Origin: Reticulitermes speratus
Lineage: Eukaryota; Arthropoda; Insecta; Blattodea; Rhinotermitidae
Assembly (NCBI GenBank): GCA_021186555.1
Contig: JAJKFL010000042.1
Coordinates: forward strand, 8,843,781-8,907,780
Length of the DNA stretch: 64,000 nucleotides
Reading direction: 5' to 3'
Made by a program: the position numbers and the translations under genes. The notes beneath the pieces were generated by a model that had not been told where the DNA came from, ran no database searches, and saw only the letters and a program-made list of their open reading frames with translations. Shown here piece by piece: positions 10,560 through 21,489 of the stretch (position 1 is its first letter; each line of letters starts with the position of its first letter).

Positions 10560-10840
10560 AGGGGTCTACAAATTTTCCAGAAACTTAGTAGCCACCTACA
10601 AATTCGAGTCCCCAGGAAAGTGATATGAAGAAAGTTCTATACTGAGGGCCCCACAATACTGGAATAAGCCTGTGAACCTCACTGGTAGCCGGCGCTTTCT
10701 CCTCGCCGCGTGTGAACTAACACATTTTTTTCCATGTACGAGGAAAAAATTGCAATATTTATGCTGAAAATTTTAGCCGCCAGCGCACAAAACTTATTCG
10801 TCTGAGAGACCAAGAGCACGGGATTTGTGCATCGCTGCCT
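10560..10840. mobile_element. hAT-like miniature element
   Basis: Left end CAGGGGTCTACAAATTTTCC, right part GGATTTGTGCATCGCTG as an eroded inverted partner. A related copy with better ends is at 41034-41197. Confidence 0.5.
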
Positions 10841-11004
10841 TAAATTCTCAATAAGCTGATATATCCTATATCTAATGTTTACTTCTAACATTAGACCAAG
10901 TACTAGTGACATTCTGTACAAATGTAACAAACTTGGCAAAAAATTGCAGTAAATTTGAAATGAAATACACTCTTCATTACCGTGGGATAATGCTCAAAAG
11001 ATGG

Positions 11005-11236
11005 TTAAAACATTTTTTTTATGTCTCGAAAGCCCCTAGTGGGCCTAGGCTTCCTCATTGTTGAGGTTTCGAAATGACACTTATTTAGATAAACTACACT
11101 CGGTAGGACTCCTCTGCAAACATACGCAAAACTCACAGGAGACAGACATCCATGCCCCCGGCGAAATTCGAACCCGCAATCCCAGCAAGCGAGCAGCCGC
11201 AGACCCACGACTTAGACCGCGCGGCCATTGGGATCA
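11005..11236 (-). mobile_element. SINE-4 copy
   Basis: Minus-strand head CCGCGCGGTCTAAG (A-box region) with a B-box-like GGTTCGAATTTCG, then GCATGGATGTCTGTCT, and the family 3' part ending CCTAGGCCCACTAGGGGC before an A-run (T-run at 11012-11020). Other copies: 16985, 19425, 30525, 55368, 56308, 59211. Confidence 0.8.
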
Positions 11237-11239
11237 GTT

Positions 11240-11750
11240 TCTTTGCCTAAGATTAATCCTATATCTTACCTGTCTGTTGAGTATCAGATCAGGTACCCCA
11301 TGTTTTCTTCTGTACTCATTGTGAACTCGAAGGCCCTCTTGGGCAAATTCTTCATCGGCCATTACAAAAACAAGTTATTTAATGCCGTTTACAGAAACGA
11401 TAGTTACTTCTTCGAAAATTATGCGAAATTCTAAATATACTCTGTAGGCCAATCCAAACGTTTCAAATGTAAATGCCTGTGCTATATATACTGGCATTTT
11501 CTGAAGAGTGTTCTTCAGAAATGCACGCTAATCTTCTGGATATGATACACAGTATATACTAGACTTTGAACAGATAACACAGCCTCTAGCAATTAAAACA
11601 CGCCTAATGGAATGACGGTGTTATGTGTAAACAAGATAACAATTGATATACGGTTGACTCAGAACTGGAAGATATATTCTATTGCGTTTTAGCATGATTC
11701 AGGCACTCGTGCGACTTTTCTTCCGATATTGGCTTCGGCGACAATTAAAT
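11240..11750. other. no gene seen
   Basis: Two short open frames with no recognisable domain; no shared repeat. Confidence 0.4.
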
Positions 11751-11757
11751 TGAGATG

Positions 11758-11990
11758 CGAGGTTCTTACGGCGATGACTACAGAGATTAGTCAACACCTT
11801 CGCCTGGGATATGACACCGTGTGATTTGGTACAAATTTTCCTTTTCGGAAGAACCTGATAGCTTTATTTCCTCTATCCTGATAAGGCAGGGTGTAAATTG
11901 TACCGAAACAATGATGCATATCTACCAGACTACACGGCGTATAAATTATTCTTCAGTCACCCCTCTTATAACCTCAAACCCCAGAAGTAT
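11758..11990 (+). mobile_element. degenerate TTCTGGGATATGAC-family copy with tail
   Basis: GAGGTTCTTACGGCGATGACT (tail-like segment at about 11760-11780) precedes GCCTGGGATATGACACCGTG, the family terminus. Arms are eroded (CCTGATAAGG near 11876). Confidence 0.5.
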
Positions 11991-11999
11991 AATGTTCCA

Positions 12000-12510
12000 A
12001 TTGTACAACATAAGGTATAGCTCTACGCTAGCTGCTTCATGTGGAACCCTTAAAAGGTTCTAAAAGTAGGCCTATATAAACGACGAAGAACGTAGCCTTT
12101 CTCTTTGACAATGTTAAATTCTTCCTTCCTGAAGATGAAGACTGTATATTTCTCCGAAGCATTTGTAAAAATATACGGCGCCACATTCCAAGAATCTTCA
12201 TAGTCACCGCGGTGACAAATCTCAAATTCCATAAAATATATCCGCCTACGCGCGCGGGTAGTTGTCTTATCTACAGAAAACCTTCGACTTGTGATTATTT
12301 CAAGAACTAAGCCTATCTGGGGCCGATACAAATAACACATCAGGTGACTGATAAAATTACGTCAAAATACAGGTAAATTGTATTACACAACCAAAATATT
12401 TAATTTATTACGTAAGCTGTGCTCCCAAATTTGGAATAAAATTTCGTCCCGGAATGGTCGTTAATAATTACAAATAAAGATGTTATTTTAATTCTCGTGG
12501 GAAGTGTAAT
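12000..12510. other. no gene seen
   Basis: Overlapping minus-strand open frames of 62-96 codons without a recognisable domain; no shared repeat. Confidence 0.4.
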
Positions 12511-12630
12511 TTGTCCATTTGTTCCCTGGGTTATTATAGAACTGCCAGTCAGGTAACACGAAGACTGGCAAGAAGCGGCTTAAGACTTGTTTATGGTTCC
12601 GATTTTAAAGTACTGTCCTGGCTTTTGCTC

Positions 12631-14308
12631 GGAGGAACTGAGGACAGTCACAAAAAGCTCAATCATACACCTGACGAGTACAAGTCGGAGGAACTGAGGA
12701 CAGTCACAAAAAGTTCAATCAGACACCTGACGAGTACAAGTCGGAGGAACTGAGGACAGTCACAAAAAGCTCAATCATACACCTGACGAGTACAAGTCGG
12801 AGGAACTGAGGACAGCCACAAAAAGCTCAATCAGACACCTGACGAGTACAAGTCGGAGGAACTGAGGACAGTCACAAAAAGTTCAATCAGACACCTGACG
12901 AGTACAAGTCGGAGGAACTGAGGACAGTCACAAAAAGCTCAATCATACACCTGACGAGTACAAGTCGGAGGAACTGAGGACAGCCACAAAAAGCTCAATC
13001 AGACACCTGACGAGTACAAGTCGGAGGAACTGAGGACAGTCACAAAAAGTTCAATCAGACACCTGCCGAGTACAAGTCGGAGGAACTGAGGACAGCCACA
13101 GAAAGCTCAATCAGACACCTGCCGAGTACAAGTCGGAGGAACTGAGGACAGCCACAGAAAGCTCAATCAGACACCTGCCGAGTACAAGTCGGAGGAACTG
13201 AGGACAGCCACAGAAAGCTCAATCAGACACCTGCCGAGTACAAATCGGAGGAACTGAGGACAGTCACAAGAAGCTCAATCAGACACCTGCCGAGTACAAG
13301 TCGGAGGAACTGAGGACAGTCACAGAAAGCTCAATCAGACACCTGCCGAGTACAAGTCGGAGGAACTGAGGACAGTCACGAAAAGCTCAATCAGACACCT
13401 GCCGAGTACAAGTCGGAGGAACTGAGGACAGTCTCGAAAAGCTCAATCAGACACCTGCCGAGTACAAGTCGGAGGAACTGAGGACAGCCACAGAAAGCTC
13501 AATCATACACCTGCCGAGTACAAGTCGGAGGAACTGAGGACAGCCACAGAAAGCTCAATCAGACACCTGCCGAGTACAAGTCGGAGGAACTGAGGACAGC
13601 CACAGAAAGCTCAATCATACACCTGCCGAGTACAAGTCGGAGGAACTGAGGACAGCCACAGAAAGCTCAATCATACACCTGCCGAGTACAAGTCGGAGGA
13701 ACTGAGGACAGCCACAGAAAGCTCAATCATACACCTGCCGAGTACAAGTCGGAGGAACTGAGGACAGCCACAGAAAGCTCAATCATACACCTGCCGAGTA
13801 CAAGTCGGAGGAACTGAGGACAGCCACAGAAAGCTCAATCATACACCTGCCGAGTACAAGTCGGAGGAACTGAGGACAGCCACAGAAAGCACAATCAGAC
13901 ACCTGCCGAGTACAAGTCGGTGGAACTGAAGACAGTCACAGAAAGCTCAATCAGACACCTGCCGAGTACAAGTCGGAGGAACTGAGGACAGCCACAGAAA
14001 GCTCAATCATACACCTGCCGAGTACAAGTCGGAGGAACTGAGGACAGCCACAGAAAGCTCAATCAGACACCTGCCGAGTACAAGTCGGAGGAACTGAAGA
14101 CAGTCACAAAAAGCTCAATCAGACACCTGCCGAGAACAAGTCGGAGGAACTGAGGACAGCCACAGAAAGCTCAATCAGACACCTGCCGAGTACAAGTCGG
14201 AGGAACTGAAGACAGTCACAAAAAGCTCAATCAGACTCCTGCCGAGTACAAGTCGGAGGAACTGAGGACAGTCACAGAAAGCTCAATCAGGTAACTGCAG
14301 AATACAAG
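12631..14308 (+). repeat. 56-bp minisatellite, 30 units
   Basis: Thirty tandem units, register set by GGAGGAACTGAGGACAG (12631, 12687 ... 14255, exactly 56 bp apart). It is not open in any frame. Units at the left have CTGACGAG and CACAAAAAG; those from about 13063 have CTGCCGAG and mostly CACAGAAAG. Units 3-8 repeat a three-unit pattern, a 168-bp higher-order period. Flanking sequence at 12590-12630, 14400-14470 and 14600-14660 contains single diverged relatives of the same segment. Confidence 0.95.
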
Positions 14309-14689
14309 CATGTTTAACGAGAATGTCCGTAGTGCAGAACACACAGCGTCGAATTATGTGCTAAAATTGAATGGTATGTGGACTGAAGCAGACTACGCGG
14401 AATTTAAAATACTGTCCCTGCATTGGCTTCGACGGACTGAGGAAGACCACAAAAACCTTAGTCAAGTTACCGGTTCTATGGCCAATATTTGAAGGCACAG
14501 CACGAGTGCTACCAACAGACTGCCAAGTTCGATATTCACTTAGTGTAATGTTGATTTGATGACTCTCTCTGTAGCGCAGAATATGAAGCGTGGAGTGGCA
14601 GGAATTTGAAAGGATGTGGAAGGACGCAGTCTCAGTTTAAAGTACTATCCAGCAGTTGACCTCTCATTTCACGTTAGCTCGCGATTCAT

Positions 14690-14812
14690 CCCAAGCCTTT
14701 AAGTCCCAGTGGTTAATATACGTACCACCTGCATTAACGCAAAAAAAAAGTTTTGCATTTTGCCCACACAGTGCATTTATTTGCATCGCACGATTATCAG
14801 AACAGTGATTAT
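14690..14812 (+). repeat. single diverged relative of the 114-bp repeat
   Basis: CCCAGTGGTTAATATACGTA, then a TTTGCCCACACAGTGCATTTAT stretch and CAGAACAGTGATTATT follow the order of the right-hand 114-bp array and its flank (50915 onward). One copy only. Confidence 0.5.
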
Positions 14813-14924
14813 TGATCTAAACATCATTAATCGATCCGTCTTTATACTGGAGCTGCACTGTGCTTTTTGTGAGGGATGAACTGAATTGTTTTATACCATT
14901 TCAGTGAAATTTATTCTTCGGAGA

Positions 14925-15130
14925 AGCCGTGCCATGGCTCAGGCACTTGATTGCCGGCTTCTCATGGCGGAGACCGGGGTTCGATACCAGGTCACTCCAT
15001 GTGAGGTTTATGGCCGACGAAGTGGAATTGGGACAGATTTTCCTGCAAGTAGGCTACTTCGGTTTCTCCTGGTCAGTATCATTCCACCAATCATCCATAC
15101 TCATATTCATCTACAGGTTGCTTTTACCAG
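14925..15130 (+). mobile_element. SINE-3 copy with different 3' part
   Basis: Head CCATGGCTCAGGCACTTGAT and B box GGTTCGATACC, body with ATTGGGACAGATTTTCC, then a 3' part (TCATCCATACTCATATTCAT) unlike the copy at 6818 but like the copy at 62665. Suggests two SINE-3 subfamilies. Confidence 0.7.
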
Positions 15131-15449
15131 AAGGACAAATAGGCGATGCCTGGGAGCCTGCCAAAAACCAATGCTCTTTCAGGCATCTCAGACGCTGGGT
15201 TAAGTCCTTTCACTTCTTTTATTTTTCGGAAGATTAATAAGGGCTTCAGAAAGGCATTGCTTAGGGTTAGGTCCGTATCTGGTTTTTAGCCACAAGCCAT
15301 GCGTGCGCTTGAACCCTCCAGGAAGACGAAGACGACAGTATCCGCAAGATCCTGTTTTGTATCCTTCAAGCCTTGACAGCCCGCATTTTCAGAACTCAGT
15401 CGTGGACCACAGGAACCCATATGGGTGGTGACGTAACATCACATACGCA

Positions 15450-15605
15450 AGAGTTGAGGGTCTCGCGGTGGTGACTGAGAGGATTACAGTTTTCTGGGCT
15501 GTGACGCCGTGTAGACTATTTGAAGTTTATTTATTAACGTTGCGAATTAACGTTATTCCTATATCTTCAGGGTAGAAACGTCTGCAAGTTCCTACTCGAT
15601 TACCC
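15450..15605 (+). mobile_element. TTCTGGGATATGAC-family copy with tail
   Basis: Tail-like GGTCTCGCGGTGGTGACTGA (about 15459-15478) is followed by TTTTCTGGGCTGTGACGCCG and, at the far side, ATCTTCAGGGTAGAAACG. The central arm is largely lost. Confidence 0.55.
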
Positions 15606-15617
15606 GGCCTCACAGTT

Positions 15618-15755
15618 TTTTTTTGTGTTGTGAAGGGCCCCGCAGCAGATGCTACGGCACCGCAGCCTTAAGGCTTCTTGTGCAACCCTGTGATGAAGAT
15701 GAAAGATGATCAGATTTTTTTCATTTTTACAAGTAATGGAGCACCGGTGGGGCCT
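15618..15755 (-). mobile_element. SINE-3 tail fragment
   Basis: Reverse copy of the SINE-3 3' half: GAAGGGCCCCGCAGCAGATG at the A-rich end through GGAGCACCGGTGG. The head is missing. Confidence 0.75.
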
Positions 15756-15759
15756 CACA

Positions 15760-16980
15760 GCTTAGATGACGGTAACCTTTTTCTCCAATATCTGCTTTGT
15801 CTTTACTCAAACCGCCTAACTTTAAGGTCGAAAGTTGTCTAATCCACCTCTCAACGGGAGCATCTCTTGGGCAACGTGGCTGTCATGATATGCTTTCAAA
15901 TGAGAACCGTGGCGTTATACGTAGAGAGAATTGCCCTCTTTAAGCCTGTATCCGAGACGTTTTAGCTTTCAGTGATGGGGTGACAGTAAAGTAAGGAATT
16001 GCCAAGGGCGTGGAAGAAGGCGGCAGTGCACTAATTTGAAGTACAATGTCGGCGCTTTCCTAGAGGTACTGAGAAAACCCATGTATCAGGTCATCCATTA
16101 TCCGGTAGGCGCATATACAGTATTGTAGTGACCAGGTAACTTGCTAGCTGAGCTCCCAAACACTGTACATAGCTGCAGTCGGCACGGCGTGGTCGCTGCT
16201 AGGCTCATCTCCGAACAGCCAGGCAGCGTTATACCTCTTTCAAAAACATTTATTCTGTTGGGACTACGTCCATAGCTGCAGTCACTGTCGATGTTCCTGA
16301 AACGGATAGTAAATGCTCGGTAGCGCATGCGCAGTGCTTCCCGTATTACCAGCTTTCCTCCTCATCCCCGCGCCATCAACTAGTAAGCACAACGTAGGCC
16401 TACTTCTTCGTCAAACAACACGACTTTCTGGAGACACCCTCACTGCGATGGTCGTCTTTTATCTACATCCGGTTCCGTCAGATAATTGAAACGATACGCA
16501 CGTAAATACATATCCCTGTATTGTGTAATATTGGTCACACGCCCGGAGTCAGCGCGGGGACAAAACTGAATACCGTGAAATAACTTGAACCTCGCCTCAA
16601 GGTCTTCCTTTTCACGACGCCGTACACTGATCACATGACAACCGTCAATTCAGTCTCTGGTATGACACAACACACTCCGGACATGAGAATCGAATTGTTT
16701 ATTGTCACGCAGTCTGTATACGTATACACGTTACGCTCTGTGACTGTGTGTTATACAGGATTATAAAACACTGGTAACATAGGCGTAACTTGGGGGGAAC
16801 AAGAGCGGCAAATGCCCTCCAATATTTTTTTTTGTCTACCTGAGAATAGTTTTTTTGGGGGCTACTGAGTTGAAGAGGGGCATATAAAAAAATTGGGGTG
16901 AGAGTGGAATGGTTCGTACCAATCTTCTCCCCTCTTTCTAAACTGACTCCTTCGTAAATTAAAGTTCCTAATACCCATGG
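15760..16980. other. no gene seen
   Basis: GC content is somewhat higher than nearby between 16100 and 16640. CATAGCTGCAGTC occurs twice (16168 and 16271). Short minus-strand open frames here have no recognisable domain. Confidence 0.4.
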
Positions 16981-16984
16981 TCGG

Positions 16985-17238
16985 CCGATCCCAGTGGCCG
17001 CGCGGTCTAAGGCGTGGGTCTACGGCCGCTCGCTTACTAGGATTGTGGGTTCGAATCCCGCCGGGGGCATGGATGTCTGTCTGTTGTGAGTGTTGTGTGT
17101 TGTCAGGTAGAGGTCTTTGCGTCGGGCTGATCACTCGTCCAGAGGTGTCCTACCGAGTGTGGTGTGTCTGAGTGTGATCGTGAAGCCTCGATAAATGAGG
17201 AGGCCTAGGCCCCCAAGGGGCTGTCGAGCCATAGGAAA
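16985..17238 (+). mobile_element. SINE-4 copy, full length
   Basis: GATCCCAGTGGCCGCGCGG head, B box GGTTCGAATCCC, GCATGGATGTCTGTCTG, then CTCGTCCAGAGGTGTCCTAC and a 3' end GGGGCTGTCGAGCC with A-run. Best plus-strand reference copy in the window. Confidence 0.9.
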
Positions 17239-17309
17239 AAAAAATACCCATGGTCGATTTCGTCCTCCCCCCCCCCCCCGCACCAGTGTTATTAGCCAAG
17301 TTAAGCTTA

Positions 17310-17562
17310 TGACTGGTAATAATGAAGAACAGGACAAAAAGTTGGCAGTGACAGATGCCTGTGTTTCAGTCGGTATTACAGTCTTGACCTTTGCCGAAGA
17401 AATTTACTTGGTGAACAAAGTGTCGCTCGGTCAGGGTCTTCTCCCCTCCACTCATTCTAGTTGCGGCACTAATGCGCAGGGTGCAAAGTCGTTTGCCTTG
17501 TTACGTAATGATTGTCTTGCGCAGAACTGCTTTATCTGCAATGATCTTACCGCCATTAACTG
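17310..17562 (+). other. unassigned open frame, 84 codons from ATG
   Basis: An ATG at about 17311 opens a frame to 17562 beginning MTGNNEEQDKKLAVTDAC. It lies between SINE-4 and an (ATT)n run, with no flanking splice pair seen. No family recognised; probably chance. Confidence 0.15.
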
Positions 17563-17660
17563 AAAGAAGTGATTTGTAAAAGCACATATATTATTGTTAT
17601 TATTATTATTGGATTTGTCAGCGCATTAATATGCACTTACTAAATCACATATTGTTTCGT

Positions 17661-17945
17661 GGGCCGGGATAGCTCAGTCGGTATAGCGACTCGCTACGAG
17701 CTGGACGGTCCGGGATCGAATCCCGGTGGAGGCGAGATTTTCAGTACCCGTCCAGACCCGGCCCTGGGGCCCACCCAGCCTCCTATACAATGGGTACCGG
17801 GTCATTCCCGGCGGTAAAGCGGCCGGAGCGTGGCGTTGACCACCCACCCTCATCTAGTGCCAGGGTTAAAGAAAGGGTAGAGCTATACCTCTACTCCCCC
17901 GTCTGGGCCTTCATGGCCTGTTCTAGGGTGACCTTTACCTTTACC
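17661..17945 (+). mobile_element. SINE-1 copy, full length
   Basis: Good reference copy: GGGATAGCTCAGTCGGTATA (A box), GGGATCGAATCCC (B box), CCAGACCCGGCCCTGG, CAGCCTCCTATACAATGG, CATCTAGTGCCAGGG and a tail CCTTTACCTTTACC. CATATTGTT is found on both flanks as a probable 9-bp target duplication. Confidence 0.9.
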
Positions 17946-18019
17946 ATATTGTTACGTTGTTTATTGCTGCCATCTTATAGCGCAGTTGTAATAGATATTT
18001 TTATTTTTGTTTCACAGTT

Positions 18020-18111
18020 TAACAATTTGCAATGTCAAAATGGCTCTCAACACCACCACAATTCCTGTGATCTGCTACATTGATATGCTCAGGAGTTCCA
18101 GAGGAAAGAAG
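18020..18111 (+). other. possible exon bounded by splice-like sites
   Basis: A pyrimidine-rich stretch ending TTTGTTTCACAG precedes it, and AAG|GTAAGG follows. One frame is open throughout, with an ATG in a fair context giving MALNTTTIPVICYIDMLR. No family recognised and no partner exon found. Short sequences can carry both signals by chance. Confidence 0.25.
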
Positions 18112-18389
18112 GTAAGGCCTTGCATGATTAACTTGACGTCTTTATCTATACGGATCGCGGGCGTCGTTCCATTATTTCTTACACGAGAACGCCCCGTGTG
18201 GAACAGAAGCAGGAAATTGTTTTGACTGTAGGACCATAACGTCAGCTTGCCACTTTGCTGACATGGCCGACGAATTGGCTACAGGCGTAAGATTGTAAAT
18301 GTGCCATTATGTTTCGCATTTTTACGTACCTGTAGAAGAAATTAAGGATACGTACGATACATAAGTAATCCTTATAAGCTTGGCGGTTA

Positions 18390-18545
18390 ATTGCTTGATG
18401 CAACTACGGGATTGGCATTAAAAATTTCTACTTTCTCCCCACAGAATACATTTATGTGTTCTGCATGGATCTCTGTACAGCACTGACTGGTTTTCGTAAC
18501 CGAGACGGAGAGTGTTTACTGCGCGGTACGGACTGAATATTGGAA
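18390..18545 (+). repeat. single relative of the 114-bp repeat
   Basis: CCCACAGAATACATTTATGT to ACTGCGCGGTACGGACTG follows the array unit but lacks the CAAACAGCGATTATTTC portion. It may represent a pre-amplification form of the element. Confidence 0.6.
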
Positions 18546-18559
18546 ATATAATTCATTTT

Positions 18560-19140
18560 ACTTTCGTCTTTAAAAGTTTAATATGAGTGGAAAGAAGGTT
18601 TAATATCAACAAAAGATAATCTAATCTAAAATAGTTCTTTTCTACGTCATTCATTTACTGAGAAAAGGGTTTAAAGTTTAAGAAAATATAATACAAAATA
18701 GTTCCTTTCCTTAACATTATTTTGAACTTGTAGCTAATTATATTATTCATATTGCAAGCGTGTACAGAAAACTCAAATTTCAGCACGTTTTCTAGCTCTT
18801 TGCCAGGCAGGACAAGGCTCGCAGTGTGCCTTTCGCCAGCCCTCTGTTAAGCTCCAATATTCGTGACTTCTAATTCCATTAAAGAGAAATTTAATTTCTT
18901 TTGAAAAGGGTAGGTTACATCAATCCCAATTGACCTCATAACTTACATCGATTGTTACTGAACCCCACAAATCACATACCAATATTACGTCAGCCGCGAA
19001 GCGAAGAGACCACTCCCGAAAAGAGATACATGTTTAGCGTGTTTCATGTTGGCATGTTAAATCCGTGACATCGTGCCTGGGATACGCAAGTACCTACGTC
19101 GAATCCCGGAACCCTACTGAGATTTTAATAGTTTCTTCAA
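18560..19140. other. no gene seen
   Basis: AT-rich, no supported exon or shared repeat. Confidence 0.45.
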
Positions 19141-19149
19141 CCTCTTCAT

Positions 19150-19415
19150 TTTATATGTAGTAACCGTGGAGTCGGGTAGCGTAGTTAAATAGTAACTGGG
19201 CTGTGGGCTGACTTTGACAAGAGTTTTTCTCTTCTATAAAATGTTCAGCCGGCTCTACCTCCCAGCCCTAGCCTCCTGCTCAGTGGGTAATAAGGGCCCC
19301 TTCCCCGGAGCTGGGTCGTGAATTTGACCACTCACATCCATCTAGTGCCGAGGTTAAGAATGTGTGGAGTTTACACTTCCCCATATGATTTCATAGGCGT
19401 GCACAGGGGCAAATT
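19150..19415 (+). mobile_element. old SINE-1 copy
   Basis: GTCGGGTAGCGTAGTTAAATAG head with the B box lost, then CAGCCCTAGCCTCCTGC, CATCTAGTGCCGAGG and TTATATTTACTTT. A SINE-4 copy in reverse abuts its 3' end. Confidence 0.7.
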
Positions 19416-19424
19416 TATATTTAC

Positions 19425-19690
19425 TTTTTTTTTTTCAATGGCTCGAACAGCCCCTCGGGGGCTAGGCCGCCTCATTGTTCGAGGCTTCACCATCACACTC
19501 AGTTACACACACCACACTCGGTAGGACTCCTCTGGACGAGTGATCAGCCCGTCGCAGAGACCTCTACCTGACAACACACAACACTCACAACAGACAGACA
19601 TCCATGCCCCGGTGGGATTCGAACCCACACCCCAGTAAGCGAGCGGCGGTAGACCCACGCCTTAGACCGCGCAGGCACTGTGATCGGCAC
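19425..19690 (-). mobile_element. SINE-4 copy, full length
   Basis: T-run at 19425, GCCCCTCGGGGGCTAGG, CGGTAGGACTCCTCTGGACG, GACAGACATCCATGCCCC, B box GGGATTCGAACCC and the head GACCGCGCAGGCACTG. Confidence 0.88.
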
Positions 19691-19699
19691 CTTTTGTCA

Positions 19700-20960
19700 T
19701 TATTTTACTAAATTTGGCTAGGGAATCAAATCAGTCTCTTTCATATCAAGAACACTGAGGGATTTGTATAAAATTATGATACGAGTGCAACTGCACTACA
19801 GACATACTAAGCTTTTAGTGCAGTTGAACCAAAAACGTATGTTATTAAATCTGCAATTTGCTTCTTAGAATGTGGATTTAATTTAATGGTTGGATGAATG
19901 AAACGTCGCATTTTGTTAAATACGATGCACGCAAGGTTTGTTTCTGTGCGTCATGGTTTTACATGATACGATAACACGTAGTATGAGGTATAAATATGAT
20001 TCCCGTTAAAAACAGATAGGCGAAGTATCACTGAACGACCGGGGGTATTGGGGGTATTTGATTGCGTGGAAAAACTTCAGACTCATTGATACGCACTACG
20101 TGACTTCTTGAGAAAGTTGGCAGCACTGAATTTAGGCCTATGGGAGATTATAAACCAGTGAGTACCTTAAAATTTTTGTGACCTGAATAAGCCCACATAA
20201 TCCCCATATTTGTGTCATACAGTACAGTAAAAATTACTATTCTAGTTTTAAATACCGGTGACTACAATGTGACCACTACGTTAAATGAATATGTACCCGC
20301 AAATAATTCCCTTTGTTTGTGATCTTACTTTATTAAATCCCAAATTTTAGTGCATCCGATAAAAAATTTCCATTTCAAATGTGCTAAAGACAGCTGGCGG
20401 TATGACTCCGGGTAGTTATGTTACTTTCCTGACAGACAGGTGATCACAGCCATTCAACGTCTCTTCCAAAAGCAACTCTGTATAATCTTTATTCTGTGAG
20501 TCTCCTAATTGCTACTTTCTCGAGAGTTTCTTCAGCCACAGCTTGTGTAATTTTTTCTTTAACATGTCTGCCCTACTCAGCAACCTACCGATATAATCTC
20601 TGATGGCCAGGGATAGCTGCCAGTAAACTGACTGGCTTTCCTGCTAGTACGCGGTTCGATCGGCAAGACAGTACGCATTTTGTCTTCGCCTCCATGTGTC
20701 TACCGTCGCAGGGCCACCAAATGCGTTCAGTGGGAACTTTCAAAAGGGAAGCTTTCTATATCTCCCATATCATTCTGAGGTCCAGAATGAGTGGATCTTC
20801 TCCTCCGCATACCCCTAAATGTGTACATTCCATAGCGTAATTCGAGGACTAAAGACAGGACAATAAGGTATTGTTCCCTTTCCGTCTGTTCATCCAGTTC
20901 TACAGCATAAACAAAGACGTTCCACATTACTAAGGATCTCCGTTATTTTGTTCATCTATG
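19700..20960. other. no gene seen
   Basis: Mixed AT-rich sequence. At 20605-20690 a SINE-1-like head may be present (CCAGGGATAGCTGCCAG ... GCGGTTCGATCGG) without a body. A minus open frame (66 codons, 20727-20927) has no recognisable domain. Confidence 0.4.
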
Positions 20961-20972
20961 CCGCCTAAGTCC

Positions 20973-21257
20973 GTGGGCCACGATAGCTCAGTCGGTATAG
21001 CGACTCGCTACTAGCTGGACGGTCCGGGGATCGAATCCCGGTGGGGGCGAGATTTTCCGCACCGTCCAGACCGGCCCTGGGCCCACCTAGCCTCCTATAC
21101 AATGAGTACCGGGTCTTTCCCGGGTGTAAAGCGGCCGGGGCGTGGAGTTGACCACCAACCTCCATCTAGTGCCAGGGTTAAAGAAAGAGTATAGCTATAC
21201 CTCTACTTCCCCTCTGGGCCTTCTTGGCCTGACCTAGGAGAATTACTTTATCTTATA
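20973..21257 (+). mobile_element. SINE-1 copy, full length, with target duplication
   Basis: GTGGGCCACGATAGCTCAGT through CCTACTTTATCTT-type tail. Perfect 12-bp duplication CCGCCTAAGTCC is at 20961-20972 and 21258-21269. Confidence 0.92.
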
Positions 21258-21302
21258 CCGCCTAAGTCCATAATTATCTTCAACACCATATTTACAAATA
21301 TA

Positions 21303-21484
21303 GTTGAACTCGGTTATAACGTAATGAAAGGGACTGAATATTTTGTGTCGTTATAAACGAGTGTTGTTATAACCGAGGGGTATAATGTTATGGTTAACAG
21401 TGAGGAATTAATTGTACCACAGAATATCTGACGCTATAGACGAGGTGTCGCTTAAACCGATGTCGTTATAACCGGGTTCGACTC
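21303..21484. mobile_element. pogo/mariner-like miniature element
   Basis: Inverted ends GTTGAACTCGGTTATAACG and CGTTATAACCGGGTTCGACTC are flanked by TA (21301-21302 and 21485-21486), the Tc1/mariner duplication. Internal GTTATAA motifs repeat. No transposase; 182 bp. Confidence 0.75.
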
Positions 21485-21489
21485 TACCT

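Noticed and set aside
17661..17745. tRNA-like heads with A and B boxes as tRNA genes
   Set aside because: All sit at the start of SINE bodies with target duplications or family tails. None shows a complete acceptor stem closing right after the B box.
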